Shown here piece after piece: positions 1-7,724 of a stretch of DNA of 32,805 nucleotides. Each line of letters opens with the position of its first letter. The stretch's first letter is position 1. The translations under genes were made by a program, and so were the position numbers. The DNA lies in the NCBI GenBank assembly GCA_900316905.1, contig ONET01000036.1, positions 1 to 32,805 of the forward strand, given 5' to 3'. This DNA is from an uncultured Treponema sp. Lineage in GTDB: Bacteria > Spirochaetota > Spirochaetia > Treponematales > Treponemataceae. The notes under the pieces were generated by a model. It worked only from the letters and a program-made list of their open reading frames with translations. It ran no database searches and was not told the origin of the DNA.

Positions 1-1556
1 CGAAAATCACCATGCCGCCTTGTTTTAGGACAGTGGCGATGTCTATAGTCTGCTGGCCCAGCTCCATAAAGCCGCGCCTGTTCAAAAGGCCGGTCAACTC
101 GTCGGTCTTTGAAATCAAGTTAAGCTTGGCCGCGCGTTCCTGCTGAATTCTGGCCGCCTTTTCGGCCTTGGAGGCTTCCCAAGCGTCGCTCACAAGACGG
201 GCAAAGTTTTCCGACATCATCGAATAAACCAAAGGCTCGCATTCGCCTCCCCTAAAGACCAAGTAGCCGTATTGGTTTTCGCATTTTGAAAGGATCGTGA
301 TGAAGTACTTTCCCTCCGACAAGTCCAAAAGGTCAGGAGGAAGCATGGTCTCCCTTGGATTAAAGGCAATCGGCTCCGTGTTCAAGTTTTGAGAATAGTT
401 CTTTCCATTGTCAAACGAGGAATAAACAAAAGCCTTGTCCGGCAAGGTAAATTCCTCCGCCGACGCGCTAAGGTAAAAGGGCTGCTCGTAAATGCAAAGA
501 GCCGCGGCGCTGATGTCAAAGCGCTCGATGTTTTCCTTAAAAAATTTTCTCAATTTTGGCAAGTTGAGCCGCGTTTGGCCTGAAATCAAAAAGTCGTTCA
601 GGACATAAAGCTGGTTCTTTTTTTCAAGCCATTCGGTGGCCGAGCCGCGGCCCGAATTTTTTTGCTGGGAATCCGACTTAAAGCCGGAGCCGCCCGATTC
701 CCTAAAGACCGGCGTTGACTTTACGGAAATTTCGGCGGGAACCCGCTTTTTGGCAAGCATTTCTAGCAGACATTCAACGGCGGCCTTTCCCTGTCCGGCA
801 AGGTCTTGGCTCACGGTGGTCAAGGGCGGCTTGGAATAGCGGGCCCTAAGAACGTCGTCAAAGCCCGCGACGCGGATTTGGTCGGGAACCTTTATCTTTT
901 TGCTTTCGCAAAAGTCCAAGGCGGCAAAGGCCATGTCGTCGTTGAGCGCGACTATCGCGTCAAAGTCAAGCGAGCCGTTTTGCTCCCAATAGGACTTTAG
1001 TCCGTCCATGGCCTTGTCGTATGTGAAATTTCCCTCTATGACAAATCGGTCGTCAAAGCGGATTCCCCTTTTTTTTAGAAAATCGACTATCACGTCCATT
1101 CTTTCCTGAGCGTCGCGGGAGCCGGGAATTTTTCCAAGCACGCAAAAGCGCCTCAACTCCTGCCGGTCCGCCAAGTCTTCCAATACAGCCTGAATGCCGG
1201 GCTTGGAATCGCAAAGGATGCAGGGACGGCCCGAAACCTTTGAGCCGATGCAGACAATCGGAATGTTGCCGAAGCCGTTTAAAAAATTCTCAAACCAAGC
1301 CTTTTCGCTGTGGGTGGCCAAAACCGCCGAACAAACTATAAGGCCGTCGATGTTGGCCTTGTTGCAAAACTGCGTCAAAACCCTGTGCTGATAGTCAAAC
1401 GGATGGTAAGAAAAATTCAGCTCGCCGATGTTGAATATGAAAAGCGATATTTTTTTTTTCTTCGCAATATGAACTGGCTCCTTCAAGAATTTCCTTGACG
1501 TAATCCGAGTTGGTGTCGTTTATCAAAAGGCCTATTCTAGTCTTTTCGCTTTTCAT
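1..1556 (-). CDS. Frameshifted binding-protein-like sensor / GGDEF diguanylate cyclase, C-terminus outside window
   Basis: After correction of one frameshift the minus strand reads open from 1556 to the window edge. Residues about 7-285 form a LacI/periplasmic-binding-protein-like sensor fold (start RIGLLINDTNSDYV, later VALNDDMAF and VAGFDDVLRARYSKPPLTTV), without the N-terminal HTH of LacI repressors. A linker domain follows, then from about residue 480 the start of a GGDEF domain (DELTGLLNRRGF), so c-di-GMP synthesis is the likely output; the catalytic GGDEF motif itself lies outside. The frame breaks at a run of ten A (minus strand) at 1450-1459: as written, translation ends at 1395 after about 54 residues. 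Removing one A rejoins the frames into a natural family sequence. It may be a phase-variable gene, a pseudogene or a sequencing error. The ATG at 1556 is preferred over the one at 1592, which lies inside the promoter. Confidence 0.8.
1450..1459 (-). repeat. A10 homopolymer at the frameshift point
   Basis: Ten consecutive A on the minus strand, within codons for ...CEEKK. With nine A the downstream sensor frame is restored; with ten it is not. Runs of this length are prone to polymerase slippage and to sequencing error. Confidence 0.9.
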
Positions 1557-1563
1557 TCTTTCA

Positions 1564-1592
1564 ATTATAAAACAAACGGCGCCTTTTGTCAA
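1564..1592 (-). promoter_or_regulatory. Consensus sigma-70 promoter for the GGDEF sensor
   Basis: TTGACA (1592-1587), a 17-base spacer, and TATAAT (1569-1564): both hexamers match the consensus exactly. Only seven bases separate the -10 box from the ATG at 1556, so the predicted transcription start falls on or next to the start codon. No room is left for a ribosome binding site. Confidence 0.8.
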
Positions 1593-1626
1593 AAAGAAAA
1601 TTCACGCTTGGCAAGTCATCGCCTTT

Positions 1627-2904
1627 TTAATTTGACATTTTGGACAAATCATTTAAAAGAATTTTGTTGTCCGGCATTTCGGCAAGGCCTTCCTTGATTT
1701 TTTCCAGCGCCTCGTCCTTTTTTCCGGCGTTGAACAAGTCGGCGGCGGCGTTGTGAAAGTCAATCGCGACGTTTTGCTGATATGCGCTTTTGCTGTTTTG
1801 AAGGCGCTTGCTTTGGCCAAGCTCCTTTAGGCCTTGGTCCACGATGGCGATGGCGGCCTTCCAATCCCTTTTGCCTGCCGCCGATGCCGCCGCCGTCAAG
1901 CAGGCGGCTTCCTTAAGTTCCGCAAAATCCTTTTGCGAAAAATTTTCCTTGTTTTCATCAAGGAAGGCCCAGCTTTCCTCAAGGCCTTCGGTCTTGATTT
2001 TTTTCAAGGCCCAATTGTAGTAGTTGTTGGAAATTTTCTTTGTCCAACTGTCGCAAGAGCCAAAAGCTTCCTGCGCCTTGCGCAAAAATGCCACGGCCTC
2101 CTCTTCGCGCCCTTCCCGCGTCAAAAGGGCGGAAACGTTACCCACGCAAAGCTCAAGGTCGTTCCGCGAGACGGCGGAATGTCCTTGAAGCTCGTAGGCG
2201 TCCACGGCAAGCCCCACCGTTTGGGCGTCTTGCTTTTTGCGCTGGAGCTGGGAAATGCGGTTGTTGTAAACCATCGCGACAGTTCTCCTGTCGTCCACTT
2301 GGCGGCGGCCGGAGTAATTCTTTGCGGGAACCGTTATCCACTGGCTTTTTCCGCCGCCCAAATTTTGGCCGCGCTTTTTGCCCGGATTCACGCCGTAGGG
2401 GTTTGTGGTCTCAACGTCGATAGCCTGGCCGTCTTGAAAGATTGAGCAAAATGCGTGCCGGGGCGTTTCGTTAGCTACGACGGGAATTCCCGCGGCCTTG
2501 CAAAAAAACATGAATATTATCGCGGAAGAGACGCAGTTGTACACGCCGCTTTCAAGGGCCAAGTCCACGCGCGTTTGGTAAAAGTCGTATTTAGAAAGAA
2601 GCTTTTCGTAGATGAAAAACAAAATCGCGTCGGCCTTTTCTTCCTCGCTTTGCAGGGAATTTAGGCGCGCCGAAAGTTCCTGCCGCAAGGCTTCAAGGGC
2701 TTTTAAATGTCGTTCCGTTTCTTCTTGGCCGGCGCCGCTCGCCAAAAGAGCTGAGCGCATGAAGGGCTCGGCTGGAAGTTCCGCCAAAGAAAAAAGGCTT
2801 TTGTCCAAGCGCGGGTCCATCTCAAAGCGGACTGAAAAATTTTGCGCGGACAGAATGGCGGCGAAAAAAAAGCAAAGCGCGAAAAAAAGAAAAAGCTTTT
2901 TCAT
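1627..2904 (-). CDS. Secreted transglutaminase-like protein with C-terminal helical repeats
   Basis: A 425-residue protein starting MKKLFLFFALCFFFAAILSAQ, a signal peptide with likely cleavage after SAQ, so periplasmic or surface-exposed. Residues about 85-170 carry a transglutaminase-like (papain-fold) domain: YNCVSSA with Cys124, PRHAFC with His150, and AIDVETTNPYG with Asp163, a plausible Cys-His-Asp triad. The C-terminal half is helical and TPR-like (IVDQGLKELGQ..., ALEKIKEGLAEMPDNK). Bacterial members of this superfamily act as proteases, amidases or cross-linkers; the substrate here is unknown. The ATG at 2904 is preferred over 2913, because 2913 overlaps the TATAAT box. The gene diverges from galT, with a repeat array between them. 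Confidence 0.75.
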   Translation of the reverse strand: MKKLFLFFALCFFFAAILSAQNFSVRFEMDPRLDKSLFSLAELPAEPFMRSALLASGAGQEETERHLKALEALRQELSARLNSLQSEEEKADAILFFIYEKLLSKYDFYQTRVDLALESGVYNCVSSAIIFMFFCKAAGIPVVANETPRHAFCSIFQDGQAIDVETTNPYGVNPGKKRGQNLGGGKSQWITVPAKNYSGRRQVDDRRTVAMVYNNRISQLQRKKQDAQTVGLAVDAYELQGHSAVSRNDLELCVGNVSALLTREGREEEAVAFLRKAQEAFGSCDSWTKKISNNYYNWALKKIKTEGLEESWAFLDENKENFSQKDFAELKEAACLTAAASAAGKRDWKAAIAIVDQGLKELGQSKRLQNSKSAYQQNVAIDFHNAAADLFNAGKKDEALEKIKEGLAEMPDNKILLNDLSKMSN

Positions 2905-2911
2905 GCAGACC

Positions 2912-2941
2912 ATTATAACGAGCTTCGCTCGTTTTTGCTAG
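2912..2941 (-). promoter_or_regulatory. CTAGCAA-N17-TATAAT promoter with hairpin spacer (transglutaminase gene)
   Basis: CTAGCAA (2941-2935), 17 bases, then TATAAT (2917-2912), with the ATG seven bases further on. The spacer contains a perfect stem ACGAGC-GAA-GCTCGT. This is also the first unit of the 66-bp tandem array. Confidence 0.6.
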
Positions 2942-3085
2942 CGGAAATATTTATTTGCCCGCTCGCGCGGGCTACTGGCAATACCGCGCTTCGCGCAGTT
3001 TTGCTAGCGGAAGCATTTATTTGCCCGCTCGCGCGGGCTACTGGCAATACCGCGCTTCGCGCGATTTTGCCAGCGGAAGCGCAGA
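2912..3085. repeat. 66-bp tandem repeat array with promoter-like hairpins
   Basis: Equivalent points recur at 2912, 2978 and 3044, an exact 66-bp period; the third unit decays after about 3080. Each unit contains, on the minus strand, CTAGCAAAA (CTGGCAAAA in the third), a six-base-pair stem with GAA loop, and TAT(A/T)(A/G). Units one and two also hold the perfect hairpin GCCCGC-TCGC-GCGGGC (around 2957 and 3023). Only the first unit has a full TATAAT; the others read TATTGC. No coding is supported here. Confidence 0.85.
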
Positions 3086-3153
3086 GCAAGCGCAATATGA
3101 ATTCAATAACAAAAAATGCTCCCAGTCGCGGCTGCGGCCGGTAAATCATACCA

Positions 3154-3183
3154 CTAGCAAAACAATGCGAAGCGTTGTATAAT
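3154..3183 (+). promoter_or_regulatory. CTAGCAA-N17-TATAAT promoter with hairpin spacer (galT)
   Basis: CTAGCAA (3154-3160), 17-base spacer, TATAAT (3178-3183), then GGCGCC and the ATG at 3190. The spacer folds as CAATGC-GAA-GCGTTG. It has the same layout as the divergent promoter at 2912-2941, with a different stem sequence that still pairs. Confidence 0.6.
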
Positions 3184-3189
3184 GGCGCC

Positions 3190-4704
3190 ATGACCATCTA
3201 TCAAAACATCAACCGACTTGTCTCTTACGCCCTCAAGACAGGCCTTATCGCAAAAGAGGACATCACATACACGCAAAACCGTCTTTTGGAACTCTTCCGC
3301 TTGGACGGCTTTGAGGACGCGGAAAAGCTGCCAACGGTCCGCGTCTCTGACTTGGAAAACATTCTAAAGGAGCTTTTGGACTGGGCCGCCGCCAACAATA
3401 TTTTTGAAGACAGCGGAACGGCCTCGCGCGATTTGTTCGACACAAAAATCATGGGCATCTTGGTTCCGCCGCCGTCGGACGTCATAGAAATTTTTGAGAC
3501 GCTGCGCTCGGACTTTGCCCCGCAAAAGGCGACGGACTGGTTTTACAAATTCTCTCAGGACACAGACTACATCCGCCGCTACCGCGTTTGCAAGGACTTA
3601 AAGTGGAAGGCGGCCACGCCCTACGGCGCTCTTGACATCACGATAAACCTTTCAAAGCCCGAAAAAGACCCCAAGGCCATCGCTGCGGCGAAGCTGGCCA
3701 AGCAGTCGGGCTACCCCAAGTGCCTCCTTTGCCCGCAAAACGAAGGCTACGCAGGCCGCTTAAACCACCCGGCGCGGCAAAACCACAGAATCATTCCGCT
3801 AACGCTTAACGGCGAGGCTTGGGGCTTCCAATATTCCCCCTACGTTTACTACAACGAGCACTGCATAGTCTTCAACCAAAAGCACGTTCCGATGAAAATT
3901 TGCCGCGCGACTTTCGAGCGCCTTTTGGACTTTGTGACGCAGTTCCCGCATTACACTTTGGGAAGCAACGCCGACCTTCCGATTGTAGGCGGCTCAATTT
4001 TGACGCACGACCACTTTCAGGGCGGCGCCTACGAGTTCGCGATGGCAAAGGCTCCGGTAGAAACGCCGATTAAATTCGCGGGCTTTCCTTCAGTCAAAGG
4101 CGGAATCGTAAAGTGGCCGATGAGCGTGATCCGCTTGGACTGCGACAAAAAGGAGCCGCTCGCAGACTTGGCCGAAAAGATTCTCAAGGCCTGGAGATCT
4201 TACACAGACAAGGCGGCATTTGTATTCGCCAAAACAGACGGAACGCCCCACAACACTATAACTCCCATCGCGCGACGGCGCGGCGAGCTTTACGAGCTGG
4301 ACTTGGTTTTGCGAAACAACATAACGACAGCCGAGCATCCGCTTGGAGTCTACCATCCGCACGCCGAGCTCCACCACATAAAAAAGGAAAACATCGGCCT
4401 TATAGAAGTCATGGGCTTGGCGGTCTTGCCGTCGCGCCTAAAAACAGAAATGGCCGCGCTTTCAGACGCGCTTGTTGCAGGAACGGACATCTCGGGCGAC
4501 GAACTTTTGGCCAAGCACGCCGAATGGGCCGCCGAGCTAAAGCGCAAGTACAAGTTCACAAAGGACAACGCTGACAAAATTCTTCGCAAGGAAATCGGAA
4601 TCGTATTTTCCAAAGTCTTGGAGCACGCGGGAGTCTACAAGCGCGGCCAAGCCGGAAAAGAAGCCTTCTTGCGCTTTGTCCAAGCCGTGAACAAAAAAAA
4701 GTAA
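3190..4704 (+). CDS. galT: UDP-glucose--hexose-1-phosphate uridylyltransferase (class II GalT)
   Basis: A 504-residue cytoplasmic Leloir-pathway enzyme that exchanges UMP between UDP-glucose and galactose-1-phosphate. The sequence follows the long GalT type found in Firmicutes: N-terminal helical region YQNINRLVSYALKTGLI, then CLLCPQNEGYAGR, GGSILTHDHFQGG (active-site His-x-His region, about residues 275-290) and YHPHAELHHIKKENIGLIEVMG near residue 390. Length is normal and the gene looks intact. The ATG at 3190 is chosen because a TTG at 3175 lies inside the promoter; there is no ribosome binding site, so translation is probably leaderless. azlC follows 12 bases downstream. No galK or galE lies in the window. 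Confidence 0.93.
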   Translation: MTIYQNINRLVSYALKTGLIAKEDITYTQNRLLELFRLDGFEDAEKLPTVRVSDLENILKELLDWAAANNIFEDSGTASRDLFDTKIMGILVPPPSDVIEIFETLRSDFAPQKATDWFYKFSQDTDYIRRYRVCKDLKWKAATPYGALDITINLSKPEKDPKAIAAAKLAKQSGYPKCLLCPQNEGYAGRLNHPARQNHRIIPLTLNGEAWGFQYSPYVYYNEHCIVFNQKHVPMKICRATFERLLDFVTQFPHYTLGSNADLPIVGGSILTHDHFQGGAYEFAMAKAPVETPIKFAGFPSVKGGIVKWPMSVIRLDCDKKEPLADLAEKILKAWRSYTDKAAFVFAKTDGTPHNTITPIARRRGELYELDLVLRNNITTAEHPLGVYHPHAELHHIKKENIGLIEVMGLAVLPSRLKTEMAALSDALVAGTDISGDELLAKHAEWAAELKRKYKFTKDNADKILRKEIGIVFSKVLEHAGVYKRGQAGKEAFLRFVQAVNKKK

Positions 4705-4716
4705 GCGGCGCATAAA

Positions 4717-5499
4717 ATGGAAAAGTCAGACTTCGCGAAAATTTTAAAAATCACCTCCCCCATATTCTTTGGCTACGTGTCCATCGGCATTCCCTTTGGC
4801 CTTATGGTCGCGCAGGCGGGCTATCCTTGGTGGCTGGCGCCGCTTATGAGCGTCACTATGTACACAGGAACGGGCCAGTACATCGCCATCGGAATGTTCG
4901 CGGCGGGAGCGGGCTTGGCGCAAATAATGCTGGTCCAAGTCCTGGTCGGAATCCGCCACATTTTTTACGGCCTGTCGCTTTTGACAAAATTCAAGGGCGT
5001 TGGAAAATGGAAAGCCTTTTTGATTTACGCCTTGACCGACGAGACCTACGCGGTCCTTTGCTCGGTTGACGCTCCGGCCGGCCAAAAGCCAGGGCCTTTT
5101 TATTCGGCCATCGCCGCGCTGGACCTTTTTTACTGGACTTTGGGAGCGATAATCGGCGGTGTCGCCGGAAGCCTGATAAACTTTTCTTTTGAGGGCGTGG
5201 ACTTTGCCCTTACCGCGCTCTTTTGCGTGATTTTGACGGAACAAATACTGGCAAGCAAGGACTTTTTGCCGCCCGCGATTGGAATCGCCTCGTCCGTGGC
5301 CGCGGCCGTCTTGGAGCGGCTTGGAATTCTTCCGCAAGGCAACATGCTATTGCTTTCTCTTTCGGTCGGAATCACCGCGCTGGCCTTGGCCAAAAATCTT
5401 TCCAAGCCCAAAACTGCGCCGGGCGGGTCCCAAGCGGCGGCTTTGGCGGAAAACGGCGGCAAGAGCCAAAACGCCTTGGGCCAAGGGGGCTTGCAATGA
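4717..5499 (+). CDS. azlC: AzlC family branched-chain amino acid exporter, large subunit
   Basis: A 260-residue hydrophobic protein with the typical AzlC start (ITSPIFFGYVSIGIPFGLMVAQAGYPWWLAPLMS divided over the first membrane segments) and the family core GIRHIFYGLSLL near residue 80, then several more membrane helices. AzlC works with the small AzlD protein to export branched-chain amino acids or analogues. The stop codon overlaps the azlD start (ATGA), so the two are translationally coupled. The last 30 residues are a polar Ala/Gly/Lys-rich extension. The 12-base gap after galT suggests co-transcription, although the functions are unrelated. Confidence 0.88.
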   Translation: MEKSDFAKILKITSPIFFGYVSIGIPFGLMVAQAGYPWWLAPLMSVTMYTGTGQYIAIGMFAAGAGLAQIMLVQVLVGIRHIFYGLSLLTKFKGVGKWKAFLIYALTDETYAVLCSVDAPAGQKPGPFYSAIAALDLFYWTLGAIIGGVAGSLINFSFEGVDFALTALFCVILTEQILASKDFLPPAIGIASSVAAAVLERLGILPQGNMLLLSLSVGITALALAKNLSKPKTAPGGSQAAALAENGGKSQNALGQGGLQ

Positions 5500-5819
5500 A
5501 CTACAATCTGGTCGTAGCCCTTACAATCGTCCTCACAACCGTTCTCTTGTTCTTCTACCGGGGCGCCCCCTTCTTTATTTTTTCCAAGCGGGAGCCGCCC
5601 GCCGCCCTCCGCTTTGTGGAAAAATGCATTCCGCCCCTGATAATCGCCACGCTGATTGTCTATTGCCTCAAGGACATCGACTACGCCGAGCGCCCCTACG
5701 GCGCCCCCTATTTTATCGCCATCGCCGCCACCGTCGGCCTCCACTTGTGGAAGCGCAACTCAATGGCAAGCATCTTTGGCGGCACGATTTTGTTCATGCT
5801 TTTGAGCAGGATAATGTAG
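5496..5819 (+). CDS. azlD: AzlD family branched-chain amino acid exporter, small subunit
   Basis: A 107-residue protein starting MNYNLVVALTIVLTTVLLFF with about four membrane segments and the AzlD-type region RFVEKCIPPLIIATLIVYCL. The ATG overlaps the azlC stop by four bases (ATGA). Size and partner gene fit AzlD well. It ends at the boundary of the AT-richer restriction-modification block. Confidence 0.85.
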   Translation: MNYNLVVALTIVLTTVLLFFYRGAPFFIFSKREPPAALRFVEKCIPPLIIATLIVYCLKDIDYAERPYGAPYFIAIAATVGLHLWKRNSMASIFGGTILFMLLSRIM

Positions 5820-5870
5820 AAAAAAATTGAGAAATATGATAAAATGTAACAGTAGAAAGGGAGGTCGCAA

Positions 5871-7025
5871 TTGAATTCTATAGAGTTATTTGCAGGAGGC
5901 GGCGGACTTGCTCTTGCGGGAGTTCAAGCAGGATTAAAGCACGCTTTTCTTGTTGAATGGAACAAGGATTCAGCCCAAACACTAAGATTCAATAGCAAAT
6001 CGTTAAAGGTTAATTCTAATAGCGCTATTTTTAACGGCGACATAAAGGATGTAAATTTTTCACAATACGAAGAAAAAATAGATTTGCTTTCAGGCGGTCC
6101 GCCTTGTCAACCATTCTCCATTGGAGGCAAATCGAAAGCAAACAATGATTCAAGAGACATGTTTCCACAGGCTGTTCGAGCCCTTTTAGAAATCAAACCA
6201 AAAGCTTTTGTATTCGAAAATGTACGCGGCCTTTTAAGAAAAAATTTTTCTCTATATTTTAACTATATCATATTGCAACTCACATATCCTGAAATTCAAA
6301 GAAGACATTCTCAAACATGGGAAGAACACCTTGCCGAGCTTGAATGCCACCACACGAGCGGCTGCCACTATGACGGTCTAAAATACAACGTCGTTTTTCG
6401 TTTGGTCAACGCGGCAGATTATGGAATTCCACAAAAGAGAGAGAGAGTGTTCATAGTCGGCTTCAGGAATGACGAAAAGGGGAATTGGACATTCCCAGAA
6501 CCCACACATTCAAAGGAAGCCCTTGAATATGAAAAATTCTGCACAGGTGAGTATTGGGAAAGACATTCCCTAAAGAAAGTCAAGCCCAAAGATTACACGC
6601 CGGTACTTTGCTATGACTCATCAAAAAAACCGTGGCTCACAGTGCGTGACGCGCTTATAGGCCTCCCAAAGCCAAACGAAACAGAATCTGTGCCAAACCA
6701 TGTTTTTCAAGGCGAAGCGCGCGCATACGAGGGACACACGGGAAGCGTTTTAGACGAACCGTCAAAAACCATAAAAGCAGGCGCGCATGGCGTGCCTGGA
6801 GGTGAAAACATGATTATTCTTGACGACGGAAGAACGCGGTATTACACAACCAGGGAAGCGGCGCGAATTCAAACATTCCCAGACAATTATATTTTTCCCT
6901 GTTCATGGACAGAAAGCATGAGACAAATTGGAAATGCGGTGCCTGTAAAGCTTGGAAAAATCGTAATCGATTCAGTGACGAGGACATTGAAAAATGAGCG
7001 AAAACAAAGTATTCAATCCGCTTGA
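5871..7025 (+). CDS. DNA (cytosine-5)-methyltransferase of a restriction-modification system
   Basis: A 384-residue C5-methyltransferase. Visible motifs in order are: I (ELFAGGGGLALAGVQAG, residues 5-21), IV (GGPPCQPFS with catalytic Cys79), VI (FVFENVRG), VIII (PQKRERVFIVGF), a variable target-recognition region, IX/X-side REAARIQTFPD and QIGNAVPVKLG. The start is TTG at 5871, set by a strong GGGAGG site six bases upstream. The nuclease gene overlaps its 3' end by 32 bases. Methylation by this enzyme should protect the site cut by the neighbour. Base composition is clearly AT-richer than the flanking azl and pot genes, suggesting horizontal gain. Confidence 0.92.
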   Translation: MNSIELFAGGGGLALAGVQAGLKHAFLVEWNKDSAQTLRFNSKSLKVNSNSAIFNGDIKDVNFSQYEEKIDLLSGGPPCQPFSIGGKSKANNDSRDMFPQAVRALLEIKPKAFVFENVRGLLRKNFSLYFNYIILQLTYPEIQRRHSQTWEEHLAELECHHTSGCHYDGLKYNVVFRLVNAADYGIPQKRERVFIVGFRNDEKGNWTFPEPTHSKEALEYEKFCTGEYWERHSLKKVKPKDYTPVLCYDSSKKPWLTVRDALIGLPKPNETESVPNHVFQGEARAYEGHTGSVLDEPSKTIKAGAHGVPGGENMIILDDGRTRYYTTREAARIQTFPDNYIFPCSWTESMRQIGNAVPVKLGKIVIDSVTRTLKNERKQSIQSA

Positions 7026-7599
7026 CAAAGCGAACATAGGAAAAAGCGTTTCGTCAGCAATACTCACGCAGCCAATCATTCCAATGGCAGAATTAAATGA
7101 CTTTATAGGAGCTGGCGTGTACGCCATATATTACACTGGTTCCTTTCCGCTATACAAAAAAATCGCTGAAAAAAACAGAAGCTCTTTTTGCCAGCCGATT
7201 TACGCAGGAAAAGCCGTGCCTCAAGGGGCCAGAAAAGGCAATATGATTTTAGACTCGTTGTCAGGACACGATTTATATAAAAGACTAAATGAACACAGAA
7301 AATCAATAGAATCCGTTTCAAATCTAGACATAAAGGACTTTTTTTGCCGTTATCTTATAGTGGACGACATTTGGATTCCACTTGGGGAATCAGTGTTGAT
7401 ACAACAAACAAAGCCTCTATGGAACAATGTTCTTGACGGATTTGGCAACCACGACCCAGGAAAAGGACGAGGAAAGCAACAGCGTTCCCCTTGGGACACG
7501 CTCCATCCAGGCAGAACTTGGGCAGAAAATCTAATGTCTGGAAAAAGCAGTGAAGAATTAGAAAAAAGTATAATGGATTTTCTAAACAATAAAAATTAA
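6994..7599 (+). CDS. Eco29kI-like GIY-YIG type II restriction endonuclease
   Basis: A 201-residue protein with the GIY-YIG pattern of the Eco29kI family: GAGVYAIYYTG (Tyr43), PIYAGKA (Tyr70), KRLNEHR (Arg97 and His101), GESVLIQQTKPLWN (Glu132), and the tail GNHDPGKGRG with WDTLHPGR. The 27-residue Tyr-Tyr spacing and four-residue Arg-His spacing agree with what I recall for Eco29kI, which cuts CCGCGG. The ATG at 6994 lies inside the methyltransferase gene, with GAGGA just upstream, so nuclease translation is coupled to it. The CCGCGG specificity is an inference. The gene looks complete. Confidence 0.88.
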   Translation: MSENKVFNPLDKANIGKSVSSAILTQPIIPMAELNDFIGAGVYAIYYTGSFPLYKKIAEKNRSSFCQPIYAGKAVPQGARKGNMILDSLSGHDLYKRLNEHRKSIESVSNLDIKDFFCRYLIVDDIWIPLGESVLIQQTKPLWNNVLDGFGNHDPGKGRGKQQRSPWDTLHPGRTWAENLMSGKSSEELEKSIMDFLNNKN

Positions 7600-7724
7600 A
7601 TTCAATTTTTTTTTCAAAATTCCTATTGACAAAGAGGCGCAATAACATCATTCTATGCCTTATGCGTTTTTACGGCGTTAAGCCGCCTGACTATGGCGGC
7701 GAATATTAAGACATACAGAGGCTC
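7600..7724. promoter_or_regulatory. Leader region of the pot operon with TTGACA and hairpin
   Basis: TTGACA at 7626-7631 is a good -35 box, but no strong -10 box lies at the right distance, so the promoter call is weak. A stem GCCGCC-TGACTAT-GGCGGC (7682-7700) lies in the presumed 5' leader about 25 bases before potA. Confidence 0.4.

Noticed and set aside
2912..3085. 66-bp repeats as a CRISPR array or short coding repeat
   Set aside because: Units are directly adjacent with no variable spacers, and no cas genes are nearby. The period is divisible by three, which leaves frames open by chance.
3175..3189. Upstream TTG start for galT
   Set aside because: It lies immediately before and inside the TATAAT box, so it would not be in the transcript. 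The ATG at 3190 fits the family N-terminus.
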